Shown here in pieces: positions 8,684 to 21,442 of a stretch of 64,000 nucleotides of DNA (positions within the stretch are counted from its first letter, which is position 1; each line of letters starts with the position of its first letter). Source of the DNA: Amycolatopsis sp. NBRC 101858 (GTDB lineage: Bacteria > Actinomycetota > Actinomycetes > Mycobacteriales > Pseudonocardiaceae); contig NZ_BSTD01000004.1 in assembly GCF_030269325.1 (NCBI RefSeq), positions 598,558 through 662,557 of the forward strand, in the 5' to 3' direction. The notes under the pieces are model-generated. The model ran no database searches. It had not been told where the DNA came from and was given only the letters and a program-made list of their open reading frames with translations. The position numbers were made by a program, and so were the translations under genes.

Positions 8684-9420
8684 TCCGGCAGATCTGGCCG
8701 CCGGAGCAGACCCGCGAGATCGGGCCGGACGACCTCGAAGCCCTCTACCGCTTCCCCGACGTCGCGAAGTGGCTGGTCGTCAACTTCGTGTCGAGCACCG
8801 ACGGCGCGATCACCGTGGGCGGGCGGTCCCAGCCGCTGTCCACCGCGCCCGACCGGGTCGTCTTCAAGCTGGGCAGCGACCTGGCCGACGTCGTCCTGCT
8901 CGGGGCGGGGACCGCGGTGATCGAGGAGTTCGACGGCGTCCACCCGGATCCGGAGACCGCGGACCGCCGCCGCAGGCACGGACTCCGGCCGATCCCGCCG
9001 ATCGCCGTCGTGACGACCGGCAGCAGCCTGCCGCCGGACGCGCCGGTGCTCACCCGGGCCGCGGTGCCGACGATCGTCCTCACCTGCGAGCGAGCCCCGG
9101 TCGACCTGCGTGACGCCTGGGCGGCCGCGGGAGCCGACGTGGTCGTCGCGGGCGAGGACGCGGTGGCGCTCGACGTCGCCGTGGCCGCCCTCACCGAGCG
9201 CGGCCACCGGCGGATCGACTGCGAAGGCGGGCCGAGGCTGTTCGCGTCGCTGGCCGAGGCGGGCCTGGTCGACGAGTTCCGGCTGACCGTCGCGCCCTAC
9301 CTGGTGGCCGGGACGGCGGACCGCGCCGCGGTGGGCGGCGCGTTCGACCCGCTCGAGCTGGAGCTGGCCACCGTCCTGACCGACGGCGCGAGCCTGCTGA
9401 CCCGCTACCTGGTGCCGTGA
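8680..9420 (+). CDS. Pyrimidine reductase / dihydrofolate-reductase-fold protein (RibD C-terminal family)
   Basis: A 246-residue RibD C-terminal-domain protein. Motifs: VNFVSSTDGAITVGGRS for NADPH binding, LLGAGTAVIEEF, and DCEGGPRLFASLAEAGLVDE near the end. Members reduce the ribosylaminopyrimidine in riboflavin synthesis, or act as stand-in dihydrofolate reductases. The GTG start overlaps the folP stop by 4 bp, a tight link to folate synthesis that favours a pterin- or folate-related reduction. Riboflavin genes are not nearby. Confidence 0.82.
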   Translation: MIRQIWPPEQTREIGPDDLEALYRFPDVAKWLVVNFVSSTDGAITVGGRSQPLSTAPDRVVFKLGSDLADVVLLGAGTAVIEEFDGVHPDPETADRRRRHGLRPIPPIAVVTTGSSLPPDAPVLTRAAVPTIVLTCERAPVDLRDAWAAAGADVVVAGEDAVALDVAVAALTERGHRRIDCEGGPRLFASLAEAGLVDEFRLTVAPYLVAGTADRAAVGGAFDPLELELATVLTDGASLLTRYLVP

Positions 9421-9424
9421 CGAG

Positions 9425-9456
9425 CCGGGGCCGGCCACCTCGGTGACCGGCCCCGG
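9425..9456. terminator. Bidirectional terminator hairpin
   Basis: A perfect 10-bp outer stem (9425-9434 with 9447-9456) and a nested CACC/GGTG stem lie between convergent genes; no T-tract. Confidence 0.75.
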
Positions 9457-9460
9457 GCCG

Positions 9461-14929
<5,469 letters not shown>

Positions 14930-14960
14930 CGGCTGAGCCTCCCAAGTACCCACGCACAGA

Positions 14961-14990
14961 AGGCGACGCACCTGTCCTGGGGCGTCGCCT
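14961..14990 (-). promoter_or_regulatory. Stable hairpin in the carboxylase leader
   Basis: A perfect 9-bp stem (AGGCGACGC at 14961-14969 with 14982-14990) and 12-nt loop, about 30 nt upstream of the GTG start. A second inverted repeat, GTCTAC/GTAGAC (14997-15002, 15024-15029), lies further upstream. Together they could form a structured leader or an operator. Confidence 0.45.
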
Positions 14991-15203
14991 GCACCTGTCT
15001 ACACCCTGCTGGATTACCGCCGGGTAGACCAATGTCCGCGATGGCGCATGCCAAGGCGGTTGCGTTGTGGGAACCCCACAAAAAGCGACCGGGGCCACAC
15101 TGCCACGGACGCTTTTCTCGCGAGGACTGCCACAAAGCACGGTGCGCAGCTTACGGCGCGAACCAGTAGGGAAACATCCGGTGGCGCGGAGATAAGGGGT
15201 GGG

Positions 15204-15443
15204 TTAGGAGGCGAGGAGGACGTCCGACTCCAGCACCTGGCCCAGCTCCCGCCGCTCCGCCTCCGACAGCGGCACGGCGGCGACGCTGCACCGGCCGTCC
15301 GGGCCCGGGGCCGTCGTGATCGCCAGCACCGGCCGCCCGTCGATCTCGCGCAGGGTCACCCGGCCGCCGCAGGCGAGGTCCACCGTGATCCCGGGCCGGT
15401 CACGGTGCCTGCCCAGCCACCGGCCGACGAAGTCGAAGGTCAT
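15204..15443 (-). CDS. Small conserved-type hypothetical protein
   Basis: A 79-residue soluble protein I do not recognise. It starts at ATG 15443, with GGGGAGA placed 6-12 nt upstream, better than the in-frame ATG 16 codons earlier. The sequence begins TFDFVGRWLGRHRD and ends with an acidic LSEAERRELGQVLE helix. It has two cysteines and no signal peptide or membrane segment. It is divergent from the GerW-like gene. No function is proposed. Confidence 0.6.
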   Translation of the reverse strand: MTFDFVGRWLGRHRDRPGITVDLACGGRVTLREIDGRPVLAITTAPGPDGRCSVAAVPLSEAERRELGQVLESDVLLAS

Positions 15444-15557
15444 CGCGGTCTCCCCTCGGATCGTGCACTCCCCGTGCAGGACAGGTGTCACGCGTTAATG
15501 CCCCGGATACAACCGGTTCACACCCGATCCGCGGGAAAAGTCGGCCATGATGGCGGG

Positions 15558-15884
15558 ATGCAACTGGGGCAGCTGGCATCGACCGCGCGGGACCTGTTCA
15601 CCGCGAAGCTCGTCTACGGCGATCCGGTCGAGCGCGACGGGACGATCGTGATCCCGGCCGCGGCGGTCTTCGGCGGTGGCGGCGGGGGCGCCGGCGACAC
15701 GGCCCCGCTGCCCGTCCGCGAAGGTGCCGGGTTCGGGGTGTTCGCCCGGCCCGCCGGTGCCTTCGTCGTCCGCGAGGGCGCGGTGGCCTGGGTGCCCGCC
15801 GTCGATCGCACCCGGTTGGGGCTCGCCGCCGCCGTCACGGTCGTCGCGCTGGCCAAGATCCTTTCGCGGCGCGCCAGGTCCTGA
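15558..15884 (+). CDS. GerW (YtfJ)-family sporulation-type protein
   Basis: A 108-residue GerW/YtfJ-family protein. Visible signatures are VYGDPVERDGTIVIPAAAV, a glycine run (about residues 36-42), then GAGFGVFARPAGAFVV and VAWVPAVDRTR, ending in a hydrophobic helix. In Bacillus YtfJ supports germination, whereas actinobacterial members are common in non-endospore formers and their role is unknown. CATGAT 7 nt before the ATG could be a -10 box of a leaderless mRNA. Confidence 0.75.
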   Translation: MQLGQLASTARDLFTAKLVYGDPVERDGTIVIPAAAVFGGGGGGAGDTAPLPVREGAGFGVFARPAGAFVVREGAVAWVPAVDRTRLGLAAAVTVVALAKILSRRARS

Positions 15885-15965
15885 CGCCGTAAGTTCACCG
15901 CGGGTTCTCGCCGGCGTTCTCGTTCACGGCCTAGCGTCGGGGCGTCTTTCGATGCGGAGGTACGC

Positions 15966-17483
15966 ATGAGTTCTGGGGACTTCAGCCGGCGCGCGCTGCT
16001 GCGTGCGAGTGGTGTGGCGGCGGCCGGGGCGGCCATGGGGATGCTGCCCGGCGTCGCGTTCGCCGACCAGCCCGGCGGCACCGGCAGCCAGACCCGGACC
16101 GTCACCGGCACCCTGAAACCGGACGTCCCGGACTGGTACTACCTGCCGGTCGACGTCCCGCGCGGGGTGCGGCAGATCGACGTCGTCTACTCCTACGACA
16201 AGCCGTCGGTGCCCGCCGGCACCCGCGGGAACGCCTGCGACATCGGCATGTTCGGCCCGGAAGGCCACGAACTGGGCAACGCCCGTGGCTTCCGCGGCTG
16301 GTCCGGCGGCTTCCGCGACCGGTTCTCGATCAGCGCGTCCGAAGCGACGCCGGGCTACCTCGCCGGCCCGATCCGGCCCGGCCGCTGGCACGTCATCCTC
16401 GGGCCGTACACCGTCGCGCCGCAGGGCTTGAACTACAAAGTGGACATCACGCTCACCTTCGGGCCGGACGCCGCGCCGTTCAAGCCGGATCCGGCGCCGG
16501 AGTCCGCGCCGGCCCGCGAGCGCGGCCGCGCCTGGTACCGCGGCGACGGCCACCTGCACACCGTCCACTCCGACGGCCGCCGCACCCCGGACCAGCTGGT
16601 CGCCGACGCCCGCGCCGCCGGGCTGGACTTCATCGTGTCCACCGACCACAACACGTCCAGCTCGCAGCTGGTGTGGGGCCAGTACGCCACCGACGACCTG
16701 CTGATCCTCAACGGCGAAGAGGTGACGACGCGGTCCGGGCACTGGCCCGCGATCGGCCTGCCGGCCGGCACGTGGATCGACTGGCGCTACCGGGCGGCCG
16801 ACGCGGCGGACTTCCGCCGCTTCACCGACCAGGTGCACCGCGCGGGCGGGCTGGTCACCGCGGCGCACCCGTTCGCCAACTGCTTCGGCTGCACCTACGA
16901 GTTCGCGTACGAGATCGCCGACCTCGTCGAGGTGTGGAACGGGCCGTGGACCCAGGACGACGAGGCGAGCGTCATCCACTGGGACGGCCTGCTGCGCGGC
17001 GGCCGGTTCATCCCGGCCATCGGCGACTCCGACGCGCACAACCCGGACCAGCGCGTCGCGCTCCCGCACACCGTGGTCCTCGCCGACCGGTTGCGCCGCA
17101 AGGAGCTCCTGGCCGGGTTGAAGGCGGGCCGGTCGTGGCTGGCGGAGTCGTCGGCGGTCCAGCTGGACTTCACGGTGTCCGGCGGCGGTCGCACGGTGGG
17201 GATCGGCTCACGGCTGCCCGCGGGCACCGGGACGCCGGTGACGGTGAGCGCGGTGGTCGGCGGCGTGCCGGGGACGACGGTGACGTTCCTCGACCAGCTG
17301 GGGCCGGAGCACACCGAGACCGTCGGCGACTCGGGAGCGGCCACGGTGACGTGGACGACCTACCCGCGGTACTCCCGGTGGGTCCGCGTCGAGGTGCGTC
17401 GCCCGTCCGGGGGCCCGAACACCAGCCAGCCGAACGCGATGGTCGCGATGTCGAACCCGATCTTCCTCGGCGCTTCCGACTGA
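15966..17483 (+). CDS. Tat-exported PHP-domain (CehA/McbA-type) metallohydrolase
   Basis: A 505-residue exported protein. A twin-arginine signal (FSRRALLRASG) is at the start. An N-terminal beta domain resembling a cell-surface binding module follows to about 170. The PHP domain carries DGHLHTVHSDG (metal ligands HxH) and FIVSTDHNTS, then a later AHPFAN and GDSDAHN. PHP enzymes hydrolyse phosphoesters at a multi-metal centre; CehA/McbA relatives act on carbamate or ester bonds. The Tat signal suggests it folds with metal before export. Substrate unknown. Confidence 0.82.
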   Translation: MSSGDFSRRALLRASGVAAAGAAMGMLPGVAFADQPGGTGSQTRTVTGTLKPDVPDWYYLPVDVPRGVRQIDVVYSYDKPSVPAGTRGNACDIGMFGPEGHELGNARGFRGWSGGFRDRFSISASEATPGYLAGPIRPGRWHVILGPYTVAPQGLNYKVDITLTFGPDAAPFKPDPAPESAPARERGRAWYRGDGHLHTVHSDGRRTPDQLVADARAAGLDFIVSTDHNTSSSQLVWGQYATDDLLILNGEEVTTRSGHWPAIGLPAGTWIDWRYRAADAADFRRFTDQVHRAGGLVTAAHPFANCFGCTYEFAYEIADLVEVWNGPWTQDDEASVIHWDGLLRGGRFIPAIGDSDAHNPDQRVALPHTVVLADRLRRKELLAGLKAGRSWLAESSAVQLDFTVSGGGRTVGIGSRLPAGTGTPVTVSAVVGGVPGTTVTFLDQLGPEHTETVGDSGAATVTWTTYPRYSRWVRVEVRRPSGGPNTSQPNAMVAMSNPIFLGASD

Positions 17484-17549
17484 ACCTCCGCCCGGTGCGC
17501 CGCGTCCTGCCTTTGACAGACTGGGGCGAACGGGTGAAGGCGAGGCAGG

Positions 17550-18362
17550 GTGCGCGGGTGTGGCCTGAAGGTGGCCCTCTTCTTGGGTGCGGTCGTGGTG
17601 CTGACCGCGGGGGTCGTCGTGGTGGCGGTGCTGGCGCGCAGCCCGGTCAAGACGCCGGGCTGCACGGTGGCGGTGCCCGGGCAGCAGGACGGGTACACGT
17701 TCACCCCGGAGCAGATGGACAACGCCGCGCGGATCTCGGCCGTCGGGACCAAGCTCGGGCTGCCGCCGCACGCGGCGACGGTCGCGCTGGCCACGGCGTT
17801 GCAGGAGTCGAAGCTGCGCAACCTCGAAGGCGGTGACCGCGACTCGGTCGGGCTGTTCCAGCAGCGGCCGAGCCAGGGCTGGGGCACAGTGGCCCAGCTG
17901 CGCGACCCGGTCTACGCGGCGACGGCGTTCTACGAGAAGCTCGAGAAGCTGCCGGGCTGGGAGACGCTGCCGATCACCGAGGCGGCCCAGGAGATCCAGC
18001 GTTCCGGAGTCCCGGACGCGTACGCGCAGTGGGAGCCGCAGTCCCGCGCGATGGCGGCGGCCTTCAACGGCCAGTTCCCGGCCGCGCTGACCTGCCGCAA
18101 CCTGACGTTGGCCGCGCCCGGCGACCTGGCTTCGGCGGCCACCGACGAGCTGGGCACGGCGCGGTTGAGCGGAGCCCACCCGGCGGCCCAGGGGTGGACG
18201 TACGCGAGCTGGCTGGTCGGCCGCGCGGAAGCCCTGGGGGTGGACAAGGTGAGCTTCGCCGGCCAGACGTGGACGGCGGACTCCGGAGCCTGGGCCCCGG
18301 ACTCCGCCGCCGGTCCGGATCTTTCCGTGCACCAGGCCCCGGCGGCCCCGCCGAGCCAGTGA
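17550..18362 (+). CDS. Membrane-anchored lysozyme/transglycosylase-like protein
   Basis: A 270-residue protein with an N-terminal membrane anchor (about residues 6-29). A conserved extracytoplasmic domain contains ALATALQESKLRN and GLFQQRPSQGWG, the pattern around the catalytic Glu and following helix in lysozyme-fold hydrolases. Catalysis is not proved; the active-site set beyond that Glu cannot be checked here. A variable Pro/Ala tail ends the protein. The GTG start has GAGGCAGG just upstream. TTGACA at 17513-17518 is a candidate -35. Confidence 0.65.
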   Translation: MRGCGLKVALFLGAVVVLTAGVVVVAVLARSPVKTPGCTVAVPGQQDGYTFTPEQMDNAARISAVGTKLGLPPHAATVALATALQESKLRNLEGGDRDSVGLFQQRPSQGWGTVAQLRDPVYAATAFYEKLEKLPGWETLPITEAAQEIQRSGVPDAYAQWEPQSRAMAAAFNGQFPAALTCRNLTLAAPGDLASAATDELGTARLSGAHPAAQGWTYASWLVGRAEALGVDKVSFAGQTWTADSGAWAPDSAAGPDLSVHQAPAAPPSQ

Positions 18363-18370
18363 CCCGGCGG

Positions 18371-18553
18371 GCATCACCCGTGATTGGAGGGGCATCACGT
18401 GTGACTGGAGAGGCATCACGCGTGACTGGAGGGGCATCACCCGTGATTGCGGGGGCATCACCCGTGATGGGCGGGGCATCGCGGTGATGCCCGCCCAGTC
18501 ACGCATGATGCCCGCCCAGTCACGCGTGATGCCTGGCTGATCACGCGTGATGC
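18371..18553. repeat. Array of nine 21-bp-period palindromic units, inverting mid-array
   Basis: Units GCATCACNCGTGA start at 18371, 18392, 18413, 18434, 18455 and 18476 (the last degenerate), each exactly 21 bp apart. After an inversion point near 18488, three reverse-complement units start at 18499, 18520 and 18541, again 21 bp apart. The core TCACGCGTGA is itself palindromic. The array fills the gap between convergent genes and could fold into a large hairpin. Confidence 0.9.
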
Positions 18554-18570
18554 CCCTCGGCGCACGGCCG

Positions 18571-19596
18571 TTACGGCACCAGGATCGCGCGGCCGCGGAT
18601 GCGGCCCGCGTCGAGGTCGTCCAGTGCGTCCTGGAAGTCCTCCAGCGAGTAGCGCGCCGTGTGGAGCTTCACGCGGCCCTGCGCCGCCAGCACCATCAGC
18701 TCGCACAGGTCGTTGTACGACCCCACCAGGTTGCCGATGAGGTTGATCTCCGTCGAGATGATGTCGATCGTCGGGACGTCGATGTTCTCGCCGTAGCCGA
18801 CCACGTGGTAGTCGCCCGCCCGCCGCAGCATCGCGATCCCGTCGGCCGTCGCGCCACCCTCGCCGACGAAGTCGATCACCGTCTCGGCGCCGTCGCCGCC
18901 GGTCAGGTCGAGGACCTGCGAAACCTGCGAGCCGTCGCCGACGACGCCGTGGTCCGCGCCGATCGACACCGCCAGCTTCACCGCGTCCGGGTTGCGGTCG
19001 ACCACGATCAGCTCGGCCGCCGAGATGGCCTTGAGCACCTGGATGCCGATGTGCCCGAGCCCGCCCGCGCCGATGACGACGCACCGGTCGCCCGGACGCA
19101 GGCGCCGTGCCGCCTTCGCCGCCGCGTGGTAGGCCGTCAGCCCGGCGTCGGCCAATGCCGCGACATCCGCCGGCTCCAGCGAGTCGTCGATCTTCACGAC
19201 GCTGCGCGCGGATGTCTTGAGGTACTCCGCGTAGCCGCCCGCGGTGTCGATGCCTGGGAACTGCGACTGCGTGCAGTGGACGTCGTCGCCGAAGCGGCAG
19301 GCCCGGCAGAGCCCGCACGTGATCAGCGGGTGCACGATCACCTTGTCGCCCTCGGCGACGTTCGTGACCGCGCTGCCCACCGCGTGCACCCAGCCCGCGT
19401 TCTCGTGCCCGATCGTGTAGGGCAGCGCGACGCCGGACTTCTCCTGCCACTGCCCTTCGAGGATGTGCAGGTCGGTGCGGCAGACGCCGGCGCCGCCGAT
19501 CCGCACGACCACGTCGAACGGGCCGCTCGCCTCCGGTTCGGGCACCTCGGTGAGCCGCAACGGCTCGTGGTAGCCGACGACCTGGACCGCCTTCAT
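18571..19596 (-). CDS. Zinc-dependent NAD(P) alcohol dehydrogenase
   Basis: A 341-residue medium-chain dehydrogenase. Catalytic-zinc ligands lie in GVCRTDLH and GHENAG; structural-zinc cysteines appear in CGLCRACRFGDDVHC; the NAD fold has IGAGGLGHIG. In propane-oxidation (prm/mim) clusters a dehydrogenase of this type follows the monooxygenase and oxidises the resulting alcohol. Here it is third in a tight operon: its ATG overlaps the MIP18 gene stop (ATGA), downstream of an amidohydrolase. The alcohol substrate (for example 2-propanol) is inference from context. Confidence 0.92.
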   Translation of the reverse strand: MKAVQVVGYHEPLRLTEVPEPEASGPFDVVVRIGGAGVCRTDLHILEGQWQEKSGVALPYTIGHENAGWVHAVGSAVTNVAEGDKVIVHPLITCGLCRACRFGDDVHCTQSQFPGIDTAGGYAEYLKTSARSVVKIDDSLEPADVAALADAGLTAYHAAAKAARRLRPGDRCVVIGAGGLGHIGIQVLKAISAAELIVVDRNPDAVKLAVSIGADHGVVGDGSQVSQVLDLTGGDGAETVIDFVGEGGATADGIAMLRRAGDYHVVGYGENIDVPTIDIISTEINLIGNLVGSYNDLCELMVLAAQGRVKLHTARYSLEDFQDALDDLDAGRIRGRAILVP

Positions 19597-20264
19597 GAAG
19601 CCTCCACTGTGGATTCGGGATAACGGGTGTGCAGCAGCCCGCGGCAGAAGTGGGAGTTGCCCTCGATGGAGATCCGGACCGAGCGCGCGAACCGCAGCCG
19701 CAGGGGGATTTCCTCGCGGGGGAAGGGAGTTCCGTCGTGGTCGACCAGCACCGGCGCCGACGCGTCGGACGGCAACCCGAGCGCCTCGCGACGCCGCAGC
19801 AGCGCGTGCGACGCGGGCACGTCCGGCAGGTCGCCGATCACCACGCCGTGCAGGTCGACGTGCTCGTCGGCCCGCAGGAGCACCGTCAGCGCGCGTTCCA
19901 TCGCCGCCTCGTGCGCCTTGCGCCGGAACGTCAGCCGCAGCTCCTCGAGGTCTTCGTCGGCCTCGTGACCGAACGTGCCGCGGTAGCCCGCGTCAGCCGC
20001 GAGCCCGCGGTTGATGAGGTCCGAGTCGTGGTGGTCGTCGAGCTCCACCACGACCTCCGACGTCCACGGCAGCGCGGTCAGCACGTCCTTCGCGTCCGAC
20101 GCCATGAGGTAGGCGAAGTTCGGCGCGCAGAACGACGTCGGCAGTCGCAAGTGGACGGTCACGCGGGTGCCGTCCACGGTGAGCGACTTGACGAAGCCGA
20201 GGTCGGTGATGGGCTCGTCGAGCTCCGGGTCGAGGACCGCGTCCAGCGCGGTGTAGGCGTCCAC
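19593..20264 (-). CDS. MIP18/DUF59-domain iron-sulfur assembly-type protein
   Basis: A 223-residue protein. The N-terminal 100 residues form a MIP18 (DUF59) domain with VLDPELDEPITDLGFVKS and LPTSFCAPNFAYLMA, a typical Fe-S assembly/maturation motif with a single Cys. The C-terminal half is specific to alkane-oxidation clusters. The GTG start lies 1 bp after the amidohydrolase stop, and the end overlaps the dehydrogenase. In propane and acetone monooxygenase clusters this gene is thought to help mature the di-iron oxygenase; no oxygenase lies here. Confidence 0.8.
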   Translation of the reverse strand: MDAYTALDAVLDPELDEPITDLGFVKSLTVDGTRVTVHLRLPTSFCAPNFAYLMASDAKDVLTALPWTSEVVVELDDHHDSDLINRGLAADAGYRGTFGHEADEDLEELRLTFRRKAHEAAMERALTVLLRADEHVDLHGVVIGDLPDVPASHALLRRREALGLPSDASAPVLVDHDGTPFPREEIPLRLRFARSVRISIEGNSHFCRGLLHTRYPESTVEAS

Positions 20265-20265
20265 C

Positions 20266-21279
20266 TCAGGCCACCGACACGGCCTGCGGCTCGACTGGCG
20301 CCAGTTGCAGCTCGGCGGGCACCGGGATGTCGTACATCGCCGCCGCGTTCAGGCCGAGGATCTTCTTCTTCTGGTTCACGGTCAGCGGCGCGTACTCCGG
20401 CAGGTCCTCGGGGATCTGGAAGTCGACGAACCGCTCGACCAGCCACTTCGGCGTCCAGATCGCGTAGTCGCTGGAGAACTGGATGCGGTCCTCGTCGAGC
20501 CAGTACAGCAGTTCGCCGATGATCTGCGCGAAGTACTTCGGCCGGGTGTGGATGAACGGCATCGCGACGGCGAGTCCCGCGTGGACGTTCGGCTCCTGCG
20601 TCGCGATCCAGCAGAAGTCCTCCAGCCGCGGCAGCCCGCAGTGCTCCACGATGAAGTTCAGCTCGGTGAAGTCGGTGGCCACGTGGTCGACGTCGGCGAC
20701 GTCGAAGGCGTCGCGGTCCAGCGGCCGGATCGTCGGTCCCTTGTGGACGTGGATGTTCTTGATGCCCAGTTCCTGGCAGGCTTCCAGGTACTTGTACGTC
20801 CACTTTTCGTCGAGCTTGTAGCCGCGGGAGTCGCCCTGCCACTCGGCGGTGTAGAGCTTCACGCCCTTGAGGCCGAAGCGCTCGGCGTCGCGCCTGAGCT
20901 GGTCCAGCCCGGCCTGTTCGAGCCGCGGGTCGAAGTTGTGGTTGTACGTCAGCTTGCCCGGATGCTTCTGCGTCAGCGCGAAGGCTTCTTCGGTCTGCCC
21001 GAACCCGTTGTTGTAAAACGCGCCGAGGTGCGCGGGCTGGAAGATCGCGTGGTCGACGTAGCCGTTCTCGAACAGGTCGCGCACGAGCCGCTCGCCGCCC
21101 TGGTAGAGGTAGTCCTCGTAGGGCCAGACCTCGGACTCGGGGCTGAGGTTGCGGTGGTAGTCGTAGAAGCAGTCGATGAACTGCTTTCCGTGGATGTTGC
21201 GCTGGTTCTCCGGGCGCGCGTCCCAGAGCGCCACGTGGGCATCCACGATGAAGTACGTCTCGCCGTCCTTGCTGTACAT
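20266..21279 (-). CDS. Amidohydrolase-family TIM-barrel protein of the propane-oxidation type
   Basis: A 337-residue amidohydrolase-2 barrel beginning YFIVDAHVALWDAR. Later motifs include GVKLYTAEW, NIHVHKGP, NFIVEHCGLPRLED and FSSDYAIW, placing His and Asp metal ligands in the usual strands. This subfamily is almost always found beside propane/acetone di-iron monooxygenases and is reported as necessary for their maturation or activity. The start at ATG 21277-21279 has GGAGG upstream. It is first in the operon and divergent from the activator. Confidence 0.85.
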   Translation of the reverse strand: MYSKDGETYFIVDAHVALWDARPENQRNIHGKQFIDCFYDYHRNLSPESEVWPYEDYLYQGGERLVRDLFENGYVDHAIFQPAHLGAFYNNGFGQTEEAFALTQKHPGKLTYNHNFDPRLEQAGLDQLRRDAERFGLKGVKLYTAEWQGDSRGYKLDEKWTYKYLEACQELGIKNIHVHKGPTIRPLDRDAFDVADVDHVATDFTELNFIVEHCGLPRLEDFCWIATQEPNVHAGLAVAMPFIHTRPKYFAQIIGELLYWLDEDRIQFSSDYAIWTPKWLVERFVDFQIPEDLPEYAPLTVNQKKKILGLNAAAMYDIPVPAELQLAPVEPQAVSVA

Positions 21280-21348
21280 GCGTTCCTCCACGGTTGGTGC
21301 AGTGCAGGCGACGCTAGGGACGTCGGGGCTGGTCAGGGACCCGTCGGG

Positions 21349-21365
21349 TGTCTCGATATGAGACA
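21349..21365. promoter_or_regulatory. Inverted repeat TGTCTC-GATAT-GAGACA, likely activator site
   Basis: A perfect 6-bp inverted repeat with a 5-bp AT-rich spacer, midway between the divergent amidohydrolase operon and the GAF/Fis regulator. It is placed to serve both promoters. Confidence 0.65.
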
Positions 21366-21442
21366 GCTCGGGCCGCCGTCGCCCGGACGGCGGACGTAGG
21401 GTGGGGGAGTCCGATCGCAACGGCGCGTTCCGGGAGGCCGAG

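Noticed and set aside
18371-18553. 21-bp array as a CRISPR
   Set aside because: Spacers are about 8 bp, units are palindromic and switch orientation, and no cas gene is present.
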